Source: Nilaparvata lugens
Lineage: Eukaryota > Arthropoda > Insecta > Hemiptera > Delphacidae
Length of the DNA: 64,000 nucleotides
Reading direction: 5' to 3'
Assembly: GCF_014356525.2 (NCBI RefSeq)
Contig: NC_052506.1
Span: forward strand, 19,309,916 to 19,373,915
In this document: positions 32,992 through 43,799 of the stretch, piece after piece
Position numbering within the stretch: the first letter of the stretch is position 1
How the letters are laid out: each line of letters starts with the position of its first letter
Position numbers and translations under genes: made by a program
Notes under the pieces: model-generated
Databases searched by the model: none
Seen by the model: only the letters and a program-made list of their open reading frames with translations
What the model was told of the DNA's origin: nothing

Positions 32992-33530
32992 TTACCTTCC
33001 AAAAACCATAGTGTTGAAAATGTTACTTTGCGCCAGAAGGAGCTCCAACATGGATGATAAAACATGAATATTGAATAAATTGAGTTCAACTGACGTCTGT
33101 AAAACATCACCAGTTGTACTATTTGAAGTTGGGAGGCTCTTTTGAAAATCGAATGTATTCAAATACGGCAAAAGGCTGTACAGAAATGACGTATTGCAAT
33201 CTGGATTCTGTTCCGGCTGCCGCAGGGCTTTCAGCATTTGGATTTCAAGGTCATCAATCTTTTGTCTTTTCTCATTCGCTATTCTCTCAGTTCTTGGGAC
33301 AATTCTTGGTAAACTTCTTCATTGAATTCTTCGTTCAACGCTTCTGGATTTTCAGCTGCAAGTGTGTCATCCAAACTGTCAGCTGTACCTCTAGTCCAGT
33401 CAAGGAAAGGTTATAGAAGGAAAAGATTGTAGACAATTTTTGACCCCCTCAGGGGGGCCTAAGAATAGGCAATTCTTCTAATAGAATCAACTCAGGTGGC
33501 CAGGAGGACTCTACTTTGAGTGCACTATAC
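32992..33530 (-). pseudogene. MADF/BESS-type gene fragment, copy 2 (empty site)
   Basis: The minus strand reads WPPELILLEELPI, DDTLAAENPEALNEEF, IANEKRQKIDDLEIQMLKAL and NTSFLYSLLPYLNTFDFQKS, covering the region upstream of the BESS motif and the motif itself without the 10.2-kb insertion. After FDFQKS it diverges from the split copy and stops at 32992, so the end is probably unrelated sequence. A frameshift lies near 33410. Confidence 0.55.
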
Positions 33531-33639
33531 ATACTATTGAATGTAATATCTGAAATTATACTAAACAATGAATATACTGAAACTGGATACTGTAAAAAAG
33601 CACTAGTTGTGGATAAGGTTGTTGATCGGATAAAGAGGA

Positions 33640-34030
33640 TTGTTACTTTATTTCTTAGCGCGCTGCCTTACCTGCTGGGCTGTCTTGGTTTTCATAGCAT
33701 TAGCGACAGCAATTGAGTAGCTCTTGGGGTTTCCCTTTTTAGCAAGATAATCTTTAAGGTACTGCGCTTCATCCTCTGTCCAGGAATTTGGTTTACCAGG
33801 AGGTCTTTTCTTGGCTGCCTCAATTAGTATCATTTTATTTCTTCGCGCAGGATGACAATGCTTGATATGCTGAGACAAGCCTGTATTCGTATTGAAACGC
33901 ATTTCACAGTTCCTCTCCTCGCAGATGAAGTCACCAGTGTAAATCTTCGGCCCATTACATAGTGGTACATGGCACGATATTGCATGATAAGTGGCACATT
34001 TATCATTGCCACATTGCTCGTATCTAAGCC
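33640..34030 (-). pseudogene. LINE ORF: zinc fingers and Myb-like domain
   Basis: The minus strand encodes FICEERNCEMRFNTNTGLSQ followed by HIKHCHP (C2H2 finger), then KPNSWTEDEAQYLKDYL and TKTAQQVRQRAKK, a Myb/SANT-like helix set, and stops at 33648. Upstream, CGNDKCATYH hints at another finger. Fingers followed by a Myb-like domain just before the RT are typical of R2/NeSL-type LINEs with restriction-like endonuclease. The RT is absent; a MADF/BESS fragment follows. The N-terminal part lies at 36395-36870, beyond the Merlin insertion. Confidence 0.55.
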
Positions 34031-34045
34031 GGCATATGTTATTCT

Positions 34046-34285
34046 AAGCCGGCTCCAGACATGCATCATTCCCCAAACACCGAGCAGCGACTCGCCGAAT
34101 GGCTAGTAGTGTGGATGGATGTTTGTCTATTCAGTAAGCAGCGAACATTCGTGCTCGTTGATTTAGCCGGCTCCAGACATGTGGCATTCGGCGAACACCT
34201 AGCATACTCGCCGAATCACGAGTAGTGTGGATGGATGTTTGGTATTCGGCAAGCAGTGAACATTCGTGCTTGTTGTTTTCCCGGT
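34046..34285 (+). repeat. ~120-bp tandem duplication in a transposon end
   Basis: AGCCGGCTCCAGACATG occurs at about 34049 and 34169. Each copy is followed by ATTC..CGAACACC, TCGCCGAAT, GTGTGGATGGATGTTTG and CAAACATTCGTGCT-like words. It looks like a duplicated terminal repeat, or one element end beside a solo copy. Confidence 0.65.
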
Positions 34286-34801
34286 CGGTGTGGGACTTTT
34301 GCACACATCAAAGTGGACGAATGTTCATGTGAAATGTACATACCATATGTTAATATAGAACTATAATCTAGAGATACTACCTCTCTGAAACAGATGGTTA
34401 AATTTGGTAACTAAAATAATACCCAGTCCAATTTTGTAAGGTTGGCATTAAGTTGAGGAATGTTTCTAAACAAGAGTTGAGTTCTGTCACTTTATTATCA
34501 TGGGCGTACAAGGAAAATTCACTAAGTGCAATTTTTCCAAAATTAGATTTTTCATTGTTTTTAATTAATTCTCTAACTATGAATGTTAAATCATATCAAA
34601 TAATCAATTATCAAACAAGTAGAAAATATTTAATTTCTTGCAGTATGATATTATTTTGTAAAAAATCACTATAAGGAAATTAGGTACTTGAGTATTAAAC
34701 GGAGGCCACCTAACCTACAGAAATATTTCGTACGGGATACCATAAATAACTACATAATTGGAAAGAACACACTTTAATAGATTAACAGGTGAAGTTTAGA
34801 A

Positions 34802-35611
34802 TTAATCCGACGCCTGGTTCTGACGTTGTGCAACCCAGAACGCAGCAATGTCGGTCAGGATGGAGTTGAAAGCGTCGCCGCCGCTAGCAGTCACATCTGA
34901 TCGCCACACGTATTCTACCAAATAGCTATCCAAATGATGGCGCGCAGTTCCTCGCTGCCTTTTATTTCTCCACTTTGCACTGCCCCACATTCGCTCGACA
35001 TATTGCGTACTAGCCCCAGTGTCAGGGTCCACGAAGTTGTATTTGTGGTTTACCGTGAAATGTGTGAAGCCGGCGTTTTCTAGTTCCTCAGACTTGTAAC
35101 CTTTCCAACAGTCTGAAATTATCGTACTTCCCGGTTCAATATGGTTCAATATTTCAGTAAGCAATGTATCTGCCCCACGGTTCGGCACTTTTACTAAAAA
35201 CCTCTGTCCTGTTTCGCGGCACAGACCTCCGAACACCCACTGCTGTGGTAGCACTCTCCCGGCATTATTTTTACGCTTGGTAAACAAACTCTCGTCAATT
35301 TCGACAATTTTACCTTCGCCACCAATTTTTCCACTATTCTTGTTTTCAACACTGAATACACAAACCTCTCTCATATAACTGTTCCAGTCGATGACTGTTT
35401 TACCGGCCATGCCTAACTGTTTCTGACAGAATTTTAGTGAGGTTAGTTCCTCGGCCCAAAAGTAAATAAAACGAACAATAGTCTTGAACGCTAATCTGCT
35501 ATGTCCGAACCAAGTATCAACCCTAATAGACACCTTTTTACGACACGAATGTACATTGCACTGCCAGAATGGATATTCCTTACCGAAATACAACTTCATT
35601 TCGTGGTACAT
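34802..35611 (-). CDS. Merlin (IS1595-like, ISXO2-type) transposase
   Basis: The 269-residue ORF is uninterrupted and continues open upstream for at least 15 codons (to about 35655), so the real start may be earlier or in another exon. Motifs: WQCNVHSCRKKVSIRVDTWF (Cys-containing entry region), GKIVEIDESLFTKRKN (first Asp), QQWVFGGLCRETG, STIISDCWKGY (second Asp) and NHKYNFVDPDTGASTQYVER (terminal Glu after the Asn-His block). Merlin transposases cut and paste elements with 8-9 bp target duplications. No stop or frameshift was seen, so this is the best preserved DNA-transposon gene here besides the mariner at 22803. Confidence 0.8.
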   Translation of the reverse strand: MYHEMKLYFGKEYPFWQCNVHSCRKKVSIRVDTWFGHSRLAFKTIVRFIYFWAEELTSLKFCQKQLGMAGKTVIDWNSYMREVCVFSVENKNSGKIGGEGKIVEIDESLFTKRKNNAGRVLPQQWVFGGLCRETGQRFLVKVPNRGADTLLTEILNHIEPGSTIISDCWKGYKSEELENAGFTHFTVNHKYNFVDPDTGASTQYVERMWGSAKWRNKRQRGTARHHLDSYLVEYVWRSDVTASGGDAFNSILTDIAAFWVAQRQNQASD

Positions 35612-35891
35612 ACGGGATAGGAAAATTATGTTTGATGCATCATCACGCCTATACTACTGGACTGAAATTTTGCATATAATCAACCGAAGATGGTTTTAGG
35701 CCTACTTCAAGCTCTTCAAGATTCTACTCGCTCTATATTTCTATATATATATTTTTTTTAATCAATAGAAGTAAGAATTCTAGGGCTATTTATGCCCTTT
35801 ACAGTTATTGACCGGGTTACATAGGGTTAGTTTGGTTTAGTTATAGAAGCAGGATAAGCAAGAAGAGCATCTTCAATATCGAGATCCATGT

Positions 35892-36235
35892 TTATTTATT
35901 TATTAGGCTAGCACAAACGATACAATGATAGGAAAAGAAAAAAACAGGCTATTGCCCAAAACTTTTTCAATTCACTAATTTAGTTCCAAATTGTCCAAAT
36001 ATTATACTTAGGTTAGGTCCATTTTAATTTTCTACACCAAATCACAATCTGAGAATATAGATTAGAATAAAACAAACAATTTTACATTTGGATAGATTGA
36101 TAGTAAAACTTCCGTAAAAACATGAAACAAACTTTAAATTCACAAAATACAGAATAAAACCACTTGAATTTTGAGCTCGAAAATATCATGTTCACCTTAG
36201 CTACATAACAACAGCTGTTTCATGTTGACAGTAGA
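35892..36235 (-). mobile_element. LINE 3' UTR copy (without the MITE)
   Basis: It matches 24535-25240 except that the 373-bp MITE is absent. On the minus strand it ends in a TAATAAATAAATAAA-type tail at about 35890. It is inserted inside the Merlin-like element, upstream of the transposase. Confidence 0.6.
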
Positions 36236-36394
36236 TGACATTCAGTTGACGAGTATTTGCTATTCCCAAAACGAGCAAGTGCTCGGAAAACCACGGTTGT
36301 GTGTAGATGTGTGCTCGTTAATCGGCAAATAATATCAAGACGAATAGTTCGCTGCTTGCTGAATGACGCATGTCTGGAGCCGGCTTTATATTTG

Positions 36395-36870
36395 TTATGC
36401 TCTCTCAGAGAATGGTTTACAAGACCCTCACTTTTACCAGCCGCTTCAAAGAACAGGTCACAAATTGTGCATTTTTGTGGTTCAAATAGGAATGTGATTC
36501 CTATGGTAATGCGGTTGACGTCATTTTCCTTATGTTCGACATTAAGTTTTAACCGGTGTTACAGCTTTCTTCGTCAATTCATTATTTCATGCTTGATTTC
36601 TTTCCGAAACCGTTGCAAATCTGCTTGGGTGAAATTAAACTCCTTTGGTCTGGCTAGGAACTCCATAAACTTGCACATGAAAACACCAAAATCATATCCG
36701 TTCATTTGTCGTGGCCCTCATTTCATACCACCTTCTCTCACCATAGCCTACTCTTTTGGCTTCCCATGTTAAATAGTCATGTTTTCTGCCAAGTATTATT
36801 TTCTCATCACTTCCATTCAGGCTGTCATAGTACGTAAGCTTTTGTGATTGTCCAGTGAAACTAGACTTCA
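36395..36870 (-). pseudogene. Ulp1-like cysteine protease and zinc finger of a LINE
   Basis: Read over two frames, the minus strand gives KLTYYDSLNGSDEKIILGRK (Asp block), TWEAKRVGYGERRWYEM, then NGYDFGVFMCKFMEFLARPK and TQADLQRFRKEIKHEIM, the C-terminal half of the C48 (Ulp1/SENP) fold. A finger CTICDLFFEA...LVNHSLREH follows. The usual Asp-Cys-Gly is Asp-Phe-Gly, so the nucleophile is lost, and the His-Trp block is not found. A Ulp1 domain together with fingers and a Myb-like domain is known in NeSL/Utopia-group LINEs. Confidence 0.55.
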
Positions 36871-36928
36871 ATGGCTACGATAAAAGATTGGCATAAGCAC
36901 CAATTATAGTTTGAATATTTCGCCAGGT

Positions 36929-37325
36929 TAGTCGAATGTATTCAAATACGGCAAAAAGCTGTACAGAAATGACATATTGAATTCTATTAATGCTGTTCCG
37001 GCTGCTTCAGGGCATTCAACATTAGATTTCAAGGTCATCAGTCTTTCGTCGTTTCTTACTTGCTATTCTCTCAGTTCCTGGGACAATTCTTGGTTCAATG
37101 AATTCAGTGACCACCTCTTCATTGAATTCTTCGTTCAACGCTTCTGGATTTTCAGCTGCAAGTGTGTCATCTAAACTGTCAGCTGTACTTCTAGTCCAGT
37201 CAAGGAGAGGTTATAGAAGGAAAAGATTGTAGACAATTTTCGACCCCCTAGTTCTATTAGGCGATTCTTCTAATAGATTCCACTCAGGTGGTCAGAAGGA
37301 CTCTACTTTGAGTGCACTAGTACTC
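36929..37325 (-). pseudogene. MADF/BESS-type gene fragment, copy 3 (empty site)
   Basis: The minus strand shares SWPPEWNLLEE-like codons, TADSLDDTLAAENPEALNEE, a Glu/Val-rich segment, KKRRKTDDLEI and the start of the BESS region (to about 36930). It is uninterrupted at the position where the split copy carries the 10.2-kb insertion. Frameshifts are present. It abuts the Ulp1-like LINE fragment. Confidence 0.5.
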
Positions 37326-37487
37326 AAATTCAAATGTATTTCTCAAAAAACACACTCAAATATAGTAATAAATAATATTACATCATGATTACTGATGTGT
37401 AATATTTGACTCGACAAGAGGTCCAATCTACATAGATTCGTCCCTTATTAATTATTTTTTCTCGTCGAATATCAGGAGGACATTCGA

Positions 37488-37740
37488 TTACTTACCCAAT
37501 GGGTGTACTCTCACTCTTTTTACCAATTTGAATTCTTTATCAAATTTTTCTTTATTTACTGGTTTTGAGAAATTCCTGTTGAAAATTTCTAGACTTAAAT
37601 CACTCTGGCTCAATTCTTTAGATACATTATATATAATTACTCTAGGTTTTTTCAATGAAGGAGTACTAATTTCGAAATCTTTATCATAACTCTTTGATGC
37701 ACAGAAATTTTTGGTGAGGTTTTTTCTTGAAATAACTACG
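37488..37740 (-). pseudogene. Gag/ORF1-like fragment of a retrotransposon
   Basis: 84 codons are open on the minus strand with SLKKPRVIIYNVSKELSQSD, IFNRNFSKP and FDKEFKLVKRVRVHP, resembling the RNA-recognition-like part of Gag-type ORF1 proteins in Jockey/R1/I-group LINEs (Pro-Arg-Val-Ile-Ile-Tyr-Asn-Val). The Cys knuckles that normally follow are absent. No continuation was found on either side. Confidence 0.45.
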
Positions 37741-37820
37741 TATTTATTCTATGTCTAGTGACCTTAATAAATGATAATATGGTGTGAATTTTTTTTCACT
37801 AGCCAGGATTTATGCAAATG

Positions 37821-37841
37821 GGTGGTATCCCATATACCACC
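37821..37841. repeat. GGTGGTAT inverted pair, possible piggyBac subterminal repeat
   Basis: GGTGGTATCCCATATACCAC is a short palindrome 280 bp beyond the end of the piggyBac coding region. CTACCACCATG and GGTATAACTGCTATACC occur at 40841-40885. A subterminal repeat role is a guess. Confidence 0.3.
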
Positions 37842-38118
37842 ATGCATGAACTGCCGGTCTCTAGAGATGGTACATAAAAAGTACCACCTATGAAATTTCA
37901 TACAAGAACAAGTTCAAAAATATATATCACTGATATTAGTGATCAATCCTGATATTGGAGAGGGTGCAACTCATAGAATAATTAAATAAAAAACTTTTTC
38001 AAATGAAATTTAATTTAAAAATAAAAGAACTCAACTTGACTCACCATTATTATACTGTACACTCAATTATTACTGATAATTATTGATAGATTACTTATAC
38101 TCAAAACAATGTAACTTT

Positions 38119-39782
38119 TCATCTCCTATGAAATAAGTCAAAACAGTTTTTTGTTCCTCGAAGACACAATGGGACCTTACAAACCGAGCATAGCCACATT
38201 GATCTCACTTTAGTGCTGCAAAGGGCACATTGACGATATGTCCCTCGTTCAGGCTGGTGCTCTGAAGCATGAGTTCTCACATCCTGTGGGACTGAAGGTT
38301 TTTGTTTCTTCAACTCCACTACACTTTTTGATGAACGACGATGTGACGATTGATCAGATGCCTTGATTGAAGGACCAATCCCAAAGAGATCTCCCTCCGA
38401 AAATCTTTCAATGTTTTCTTCTCAATTCCCAACTCTGTCCATATTATAAAAGCATTTATTATTGATGCATCAATAAAATGCCAGAATATCCTGTGCCACC
38501 ACTTCTTACTCTTTCTATCAATAGAATAGTATTTCTTCATCTGATCGAACATATTGACCTTGTTCATGTGACAATTGTAGTCCTTCAGAGCTTCAGGATT
38601 TTATTCACAATCCCATCTTCCTCTTTCCTGGGTACTGTAGTCGCCTGTGCAGGGTTGTGGAAATTCGACAGTAAATTGACACACCTTTTATCCTTCCACT
38701 TCATCATTGAAATCCCAGAGTTACTTATTTTCCAGTCAATTTCACCTCTGGCCAGCATTTTGTCTGCTTTCAACATTGGAAGATGCGTTCGGTTTGCCTG
38801 GACAGTGCCACATGCATAGAATTTCTTTTCAAGAAGTTGCATCATCAAGTTATAACTATTGAAATAATTATCAAAACCTGAGAACTCGTCCGTCAAGCTG
38901 AGTACAACTCGAGCCCCAAGGTTTTTCTCCACAACATTGCTGTTTTCCCTGTATACACTTCAAATTTAAAATTATATCCATTTTGTGCACCTTTTTTATG
39001 GGCTTGTCCTTCATATATTGCTTGAGGGAACTCCTACCTTTGAATTTTATCATTGCCTCATCAACAGCCATCACTTTTCCAGGATTATATGCTTCTTTGA
39101 ATGTTTATGCTTCTCAGACAACGAGTTCAAAAATGGTCTTACTTTATACAATTTATCATAATCAGCAGATCCTCTTTTACTGCATTATCATTCAGATGGA
39201 TGTTACTAAGAAGCCATCCAAATCTGTTTACCGTCATGAGACTTGAAATATACTCATCATTCAATTCGGGGGCACTGGACCAATAGTCTCTGTAGGATGG
39301 GTAGCGTTTTATCCCCATTAGAATATTTATTCCTATGAATGTCTTCATTTCATTGACAGTGGTTGGAACAAAATTTTTCCCAGATTGTGTAAAAAGTTCA
39401 TCAGTAAACAATGAACTAAACATTTTCACAGGAGTTTCATGATCCATATCCATTATTTTCTGACTAGGACCAGTATATTCATGAAATTCTTCTGCTGGTT
39501 GCAAATTATCAACATTGTTTGTCCAAATGGGCTCCAAAATAGCTTGATGCCTGTGCTCACCTTCAGCCGCCAAGTCAGCTTGTTGTTCATCTTCTGCAGC
39601 TGTTATATCACCATGTTGCTCACCTTGGTCGTCTTCAGCATCATCTTCTGCAATAACTCCATCCATATGTTCATTTGGGTCAAAATCAGGGTCATCATCG
39701 ATCACCGATTCAGAGTCAGAAGGTATTTCGTCCACCAGTATCCTTTCAATCTCGCTGTCTTCTAATCCTTTCTCTCCATTTC
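38119..39782 (-). pseudogene. piggyBac-like transposase (copy A)
   Basis: Six minus-strand frame segments give a near-complete protein: an acidic N-terminus (SDSESVIDDDPDFDPNEHMD), KTFIGINILMGIKRYPSYRD, MTVNRFGWLLSNIHLND, MAVDEAMIKFKGRSSLKQYM (first Asp), LTDEFSGFDNYFNSYNLM (second Asp), SGISMMKWKDKR, NKVNMFDQMKKYYSIDRKSK (third Asp), WHFIDASIINAFI and a terminal Cys-rich domain (CALC...CSVC). At least five frameshifts separate the segments. The family cuts and pastes at TTAA. Confidence 0.8.
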
Positions 39783-41853
39783 AGTAGAATCTGTGAAAAG
39801 ACAAAAAGATATTAGTATCAAAGTATGCTCAACTCATATAAAATAATATTCATTATTAAACAGAAATATGAGCTTTACATTATCAATTCTAAGACTATGA
39901 TATGTATATATTTTAGATGGAATAGTTGTTTAGATGGTATTGATAGTATTGATTAGTATTTTAGATGGCCAAGCCTGTTGTTCCTTCCCAATCATATTTA
40001 TATGATTTGTGATTGTACCCACAAATTAATAAATATTCTAGAGAATACTAATACTGTTAATTCTGAAGAATATAGCCACAAACGTTGCATAATCATGGCA
40101 GAAGTTATGATTGAATTACAAATAATGTAAATCCAGTAACTAGGAAAAAATATAACTGAATGAACTGAATAATAAGCTTTGCATTATTACTTTCAAGGCT
40201 ATGTAATGTATACATTCGGAAGAATACTAATAATGTAAGTTATAAAGAATATAAACATAAAATTTGCATAATTATGGCAGATATTATAATTTTTATACAA
40301 TTCAATTCAATTTTCATTCAATTCTTGACCAGTCTTTACAATGGATAGATTTCGTCTTAGAAATTAAAACAAACGTTCATAAAATTTACAAAACTATCGA
40401 GATGGCATGTCAAAGAGACAAATAAACCGAGTAATCACCTCTTCACTCAAGGAATAGAGTGGAAGTTTGAGGAGTAAGAATGTAAGCTGTTTGTCAATAC
40501 TCCAGGAAACGCTAGATCAAGCATGGTGGAATAAGTTGAGTACCACCAAATATAAACCATAATTTTACAATAATAAAACCATAAAAAAGAAAATAAATAT
40601 TACATACCTTATGTTTTGTTCATGTAATAACTGTTCCAATGTTGAAATGAAGCTGAAGATTATTTTTAAATTCATAAAAATAACATAAAGAGAGGCATGC
40701 ATCATAATCTCAAAAGTTCGGAATTGTAAACCATCTCACAATGAAATTCAATCAGCTGGCATTGCGGAAACTGTATAGCATCAATCAGAACATAATATGT
40801 TAAGAGTAGCCTACAATAAGTGGTTGTGTGCTTCTACCACCATGCAGCACAGGAAAATTAATCAAAAAGTTGGTATAACTGCTATACCATCATGCTTCAA
40901 GGAGTTTGTTTCCTAGAACTTTTACTTTTTCCTCAGATGGGTCCATCACCAATAACACTCCACCTCCACGTACATTTTCTATTTTCAATGATTTTTCTTT
41001 GGAATTTTTTACACTGTTAATTTCACTTTTAATTTCATTTTTTGCTTCATCTTGTTTTTTAAATTCATTTTTTATCATTTTTTTTTTTGTTCTTCAAGAA
41101 ACTTCATCAAGATATCCATTTTAGAATTTACATTATAAAGTGAATCGCTAGATTGAGCAATAGAATTTTCAATGTTTTGTTGAGCATCATTGTTTGAATT
41201 ATTGACTTGATCATTTGAATTATTATTTGAAATCTTTAAATTTGAATCATCAACTTCTTGTAGTTCAGGTTCATTACAACTCCTATCGTTTTGATCGGGA
41301 AAACCAACCAAATCTTCACCTAAGGATTCATTTGACTCTACTAGTCATTTGACTCCATATCACTCGGATTCAATACAATAGTATCATTGGATCTATCAAA
41401 TTCTTGCATTGTACTTTCCCTATCTTCTAATTCATCTACCACTATAGTATCTTTGGACGCTTTAGATTCATGAATCAATTTTTCCATTTTGGTTGATGTC
41501 TTCGTCTTACTTCTTAGTAGATAGTTGTTCATCAGAACTCGGTATTTTGAATACAGATATACTCATTTACAATGTTTTCTATAATTTACCTCACATTTCA
41601 ACTCAATGAACTTAACTGATTTGTAATCTAACCTAGTCAAAATCATTCAAAGTATCTCTTAGTGTCACTATCAAATTCTAACCTAACCATGAACTTTTCA
41701 AGTTTCAACATTTATTATTTGTGGTCTTTGTGAATATTTTGTTTTGTTGGGTCCCACCAGGGGTACCATTTGGAGCGTTTCGTGTGTCTACTTTGATTGT
41801 AGCACCGAAATTCCACTTCAGAGATAGAATTATTTGATACTTTTATTTCCAAG
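38609..41853. repeat. 3.2-kb duplication, copy A (partner 46128-49373)
   Basis: The block starts inside piggyBac at ACAATCCCATCTTCC and ends at GATACTTTTATTTCCAAGAA. Its partner lies 7519 bp to the right in the same orientation. The differences I could see are single-base length changes in homopolymers (for example GTAAATTG/GTAATTG, CAAATTAAT/CAATTAAT, TGTAAACC/TGTAACC). Frameshifts within piggyBac are shared. The copying is therefore very recent or an assembly artefact. Confidence 0.85.
40891..41532 (-). pseudogene. Gag-like protein joined to a LINE ORF1 tail (copy A)
   Basis: The minus strand starts at 41532 with MNNYLLRSKTKTSTKMEKLI, stops at 41341, then is open from 41311 through an Asn-rich stretch and a Lys/Glu coiled coil (KMDILMKFLEEQKKK, NEFKKQDEAKNEIKSEI), and ends KIENVRGGGVLLVMDPSEEK at 40890. 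The first part resembles LTR-retrotransposon Gag N-termini (YxLRSK). The last 30 residues equal the end of the LINE ORF1 at 44600. The junction lies near 41010, so this is a chimera. Confidence 0.5.
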
Positions 41854-42660
41854 AACTCCTTTTTCAACTGTGTGTCAATGTATACACAAAGTTTTTTGGA
41901 ATTTTGAATTTTAAGGATAATATGAGATAAAAAGTAATTCATCCATACTCTGATATCACTATATATAATATCATTTACTTTGAAGATAGGATCAATCAGA
42001 CTATAGAATTATTCATAATCAATCAGCTGACAAGTGAATTATTATTTTATTTCATGCATTACACATATGCCTGGCCGTGTCTATTTCTACAAGGTAGGAT
42101 TTCAATATTCTTTATGACCCATGCCCATTAGTATCAATATTCTCATATTTGAAAAACGAATTTAATAGGTGATTGAAAACAAATAAAAAATTATTAAATG
42201 AACTGAATAATGCCGAAGAAATGATAATATTCTTGATTGAAAAAAAATAATTTTAAAATAGTTGAGAAATATTTTTATCAGATGGAAAGATTATCACGAA
42301 ACTGGATAAATCATCATATGGGATACAAATTCAAACGTGAACTGAGTTTATGAGCATAATTGAGTTTTTGATCTTGGAGAAAACAAATAACAGTTTTTAA
42401 GAGTAAACTATGTTTCAACTGTGAATTTATTGTGATTCAACTGAATCAACAACTGGAACAGGTGACATCAGATACTTGTGGATGAGAAAACTGTGTGAGG
42501 TCTACTGTTCACAGAGCTACTAGTAGGAATATGATGCTTTTCCAAGTTGAATAGCTTCTATTCAACAACAAGCATTGGTAAAAGAAAATGAAAAAATAAA
42601 ACTCACAAACAAACAATTTCAAAACAATAAATTGATAATAAATTTCGAATAAAAGTACCT
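41854..42660. other. AT-rich DNA with one dispersed-repeat motif
   Basis: An inverted copy of the ACTAGTAGTTCTGTGAACAG motif is at about 42502-42530, and AATCAATCAGCTGACAAGTG at 42018 mirrors 26938-26955. No gene seen. Confidence 0.4.
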
Positions 42661-42666
42661 AGTAAT

Positions 42667-43659
42667 TCAGATCATGCCATCAATTTCCAGCTCATCATGT
42701 TCATCTTCAATCTCTATCTCTTTATTCGTATCATTAGGGTTGTATAAAGTCCCTGCTTCCTTACAGAATTCAATGAATTTATCAACTTCTCTCAGCTTAC
42801 AGGATTTTAAAAATAAATATTTTGACAAGTACCCAGGGAAAAATGCTTTTTTTCTATGGTAGCGCGGCAAACTTGATTTTGCTGCACTCCATGTTGCTTC
42901 AATTTTGTTGGTGTGAGCACCTGAATCAGGGTCCTCAAAATTAATTGAATGATTGACCTTCAGGTGCTCAAATCCTTCATCCTTTAAACAATCATATGCC
43001 TTCCAATAGTCAGATACTATTGTTGTACCCTCTTCAACAAATTCTTTTATAATAGGTATTAGAGTTTCAGATGTTCTGTTCTCCACAGCAACCATGAAAC
43101 ATTCCCCAGACGTTTCATCAATTCCTCCAAATACCCATTGCTCTTCAACAAGACGCCCCTGTTATATTTTCTCTGCCCAAACTTGCTTTCATCAATCTGA
43201 ACTCTTCTGCCTGGGCCACCAATCTTTTGCTTTCTAATTACCATTGTATCAAAATGTTACCTCTCGGCAAAAAGAGCTCCAATTGACTACAGTTTGGCAA
43301 GCCATATGCAATTCTTCACTAATCAGCCGGGAAGAAACATTTTTCGTCCATAAATGGACAAAACCCAAAATCTTCCACAGCGGAAGATTTGAATTTGCAA
43401 AAAAAGTACCTGTTCGCAAACTTACCGAGTAATTGCATCTTTTTCTTTTTTGTTTCCGCACTACGACCTTGTGCCTACAGATCCATTTGTACCCATCAAT
43501 ACTTTGACAAATTTTCCGAAGCTTCATAACATTATCACAGTTGGAACATTTTATATATTTTTTCAAAATTCTCCAATCCATGCACTTGTCAATTAATGTT
43601 CCATCTCCCTTATCACTCCACTCTTTTAAAACCAACAAATTCACTTTAGCGGCCGCCAT
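42667..43659 (-). pseudogene. Second Merlin/IS1595-like transposase, two frameshifts
   Basis: From ATG at 43659 (MAAAKVNLLVLKEW) the product runs through a Cys2 entry motif (KYIKCSNCDNVMKLRK, WICRHK), RRVQIDESKFGQRKYNRG (first Asp), TTIVSDYWKAYDCLK (second Asp), VNHSINFEDPDSGAHTNKIE (terminal Glu) and an acidic tail to 42667. Frameshifts lie at about 43247 (T run) and 43157. With these two corrected in reading only, the length is about 330, normal for Merlin. It differs clearly in sequence from the transposase at 34802, so it is a separate lineage. Confidence 0.75.
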
Positions 43660-43799
43660 ACTCACTTGTCCATTTGTGATCAAAATTGAAAATTTCCACC
43701 AATAATTTCTCATTGTTGTACCAACTACCAACACGTGAAATGACAAATATAATTCGAATAAATAATAAAATAATATAAATAATTTGATCATTTAAAAAT

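Larger units (their letters stand above)
34040..36394 (-). mobile_element. Merlin-like DNA transposon
   Basis: AAGCCGGCTCCAGACATGC at about 34048 faces its mirror GCATGTCTGGAGCCGGCTTT at 36368-36387, with partial continuation (CAAGCAGCGAA on both sides). Between them lies an IS1595-like transposase. The left terminal region contains a tandem duplication and the right part contains a LINE 3' UTR. The element separates the two halves of a LINE ORF. A clean target duplication was not found. Confidence 0.6.

Noticed and set aside
34802..35611. IS1595-like transposase as bacterial contamination
   Set aside because: Merlin elements are the eukaryotic members of this family; codon use and AT content match the surroundings, and insect repeats flank it directly.
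36257..36772. A 171-codon plus-strand ORF
   Set aside because: It is a shadow of the minus-strand Ulp1-like reading and transposon end. Its translation has no family resemblance.
39439..39765. 108-codon plus-strand ORF (repeated at 46958)
   Set aside because: Antisense shadow of the acidic N-terminus of the piggyBac transposase.
41735..41765. Primer-binding site and LTR border upstream of the Gag-like ORF
   Set aside because: GGTGGGACCCAAC looks suggestive, but no paired LTR exists and I could not match a tRNA 3' end with confidence.
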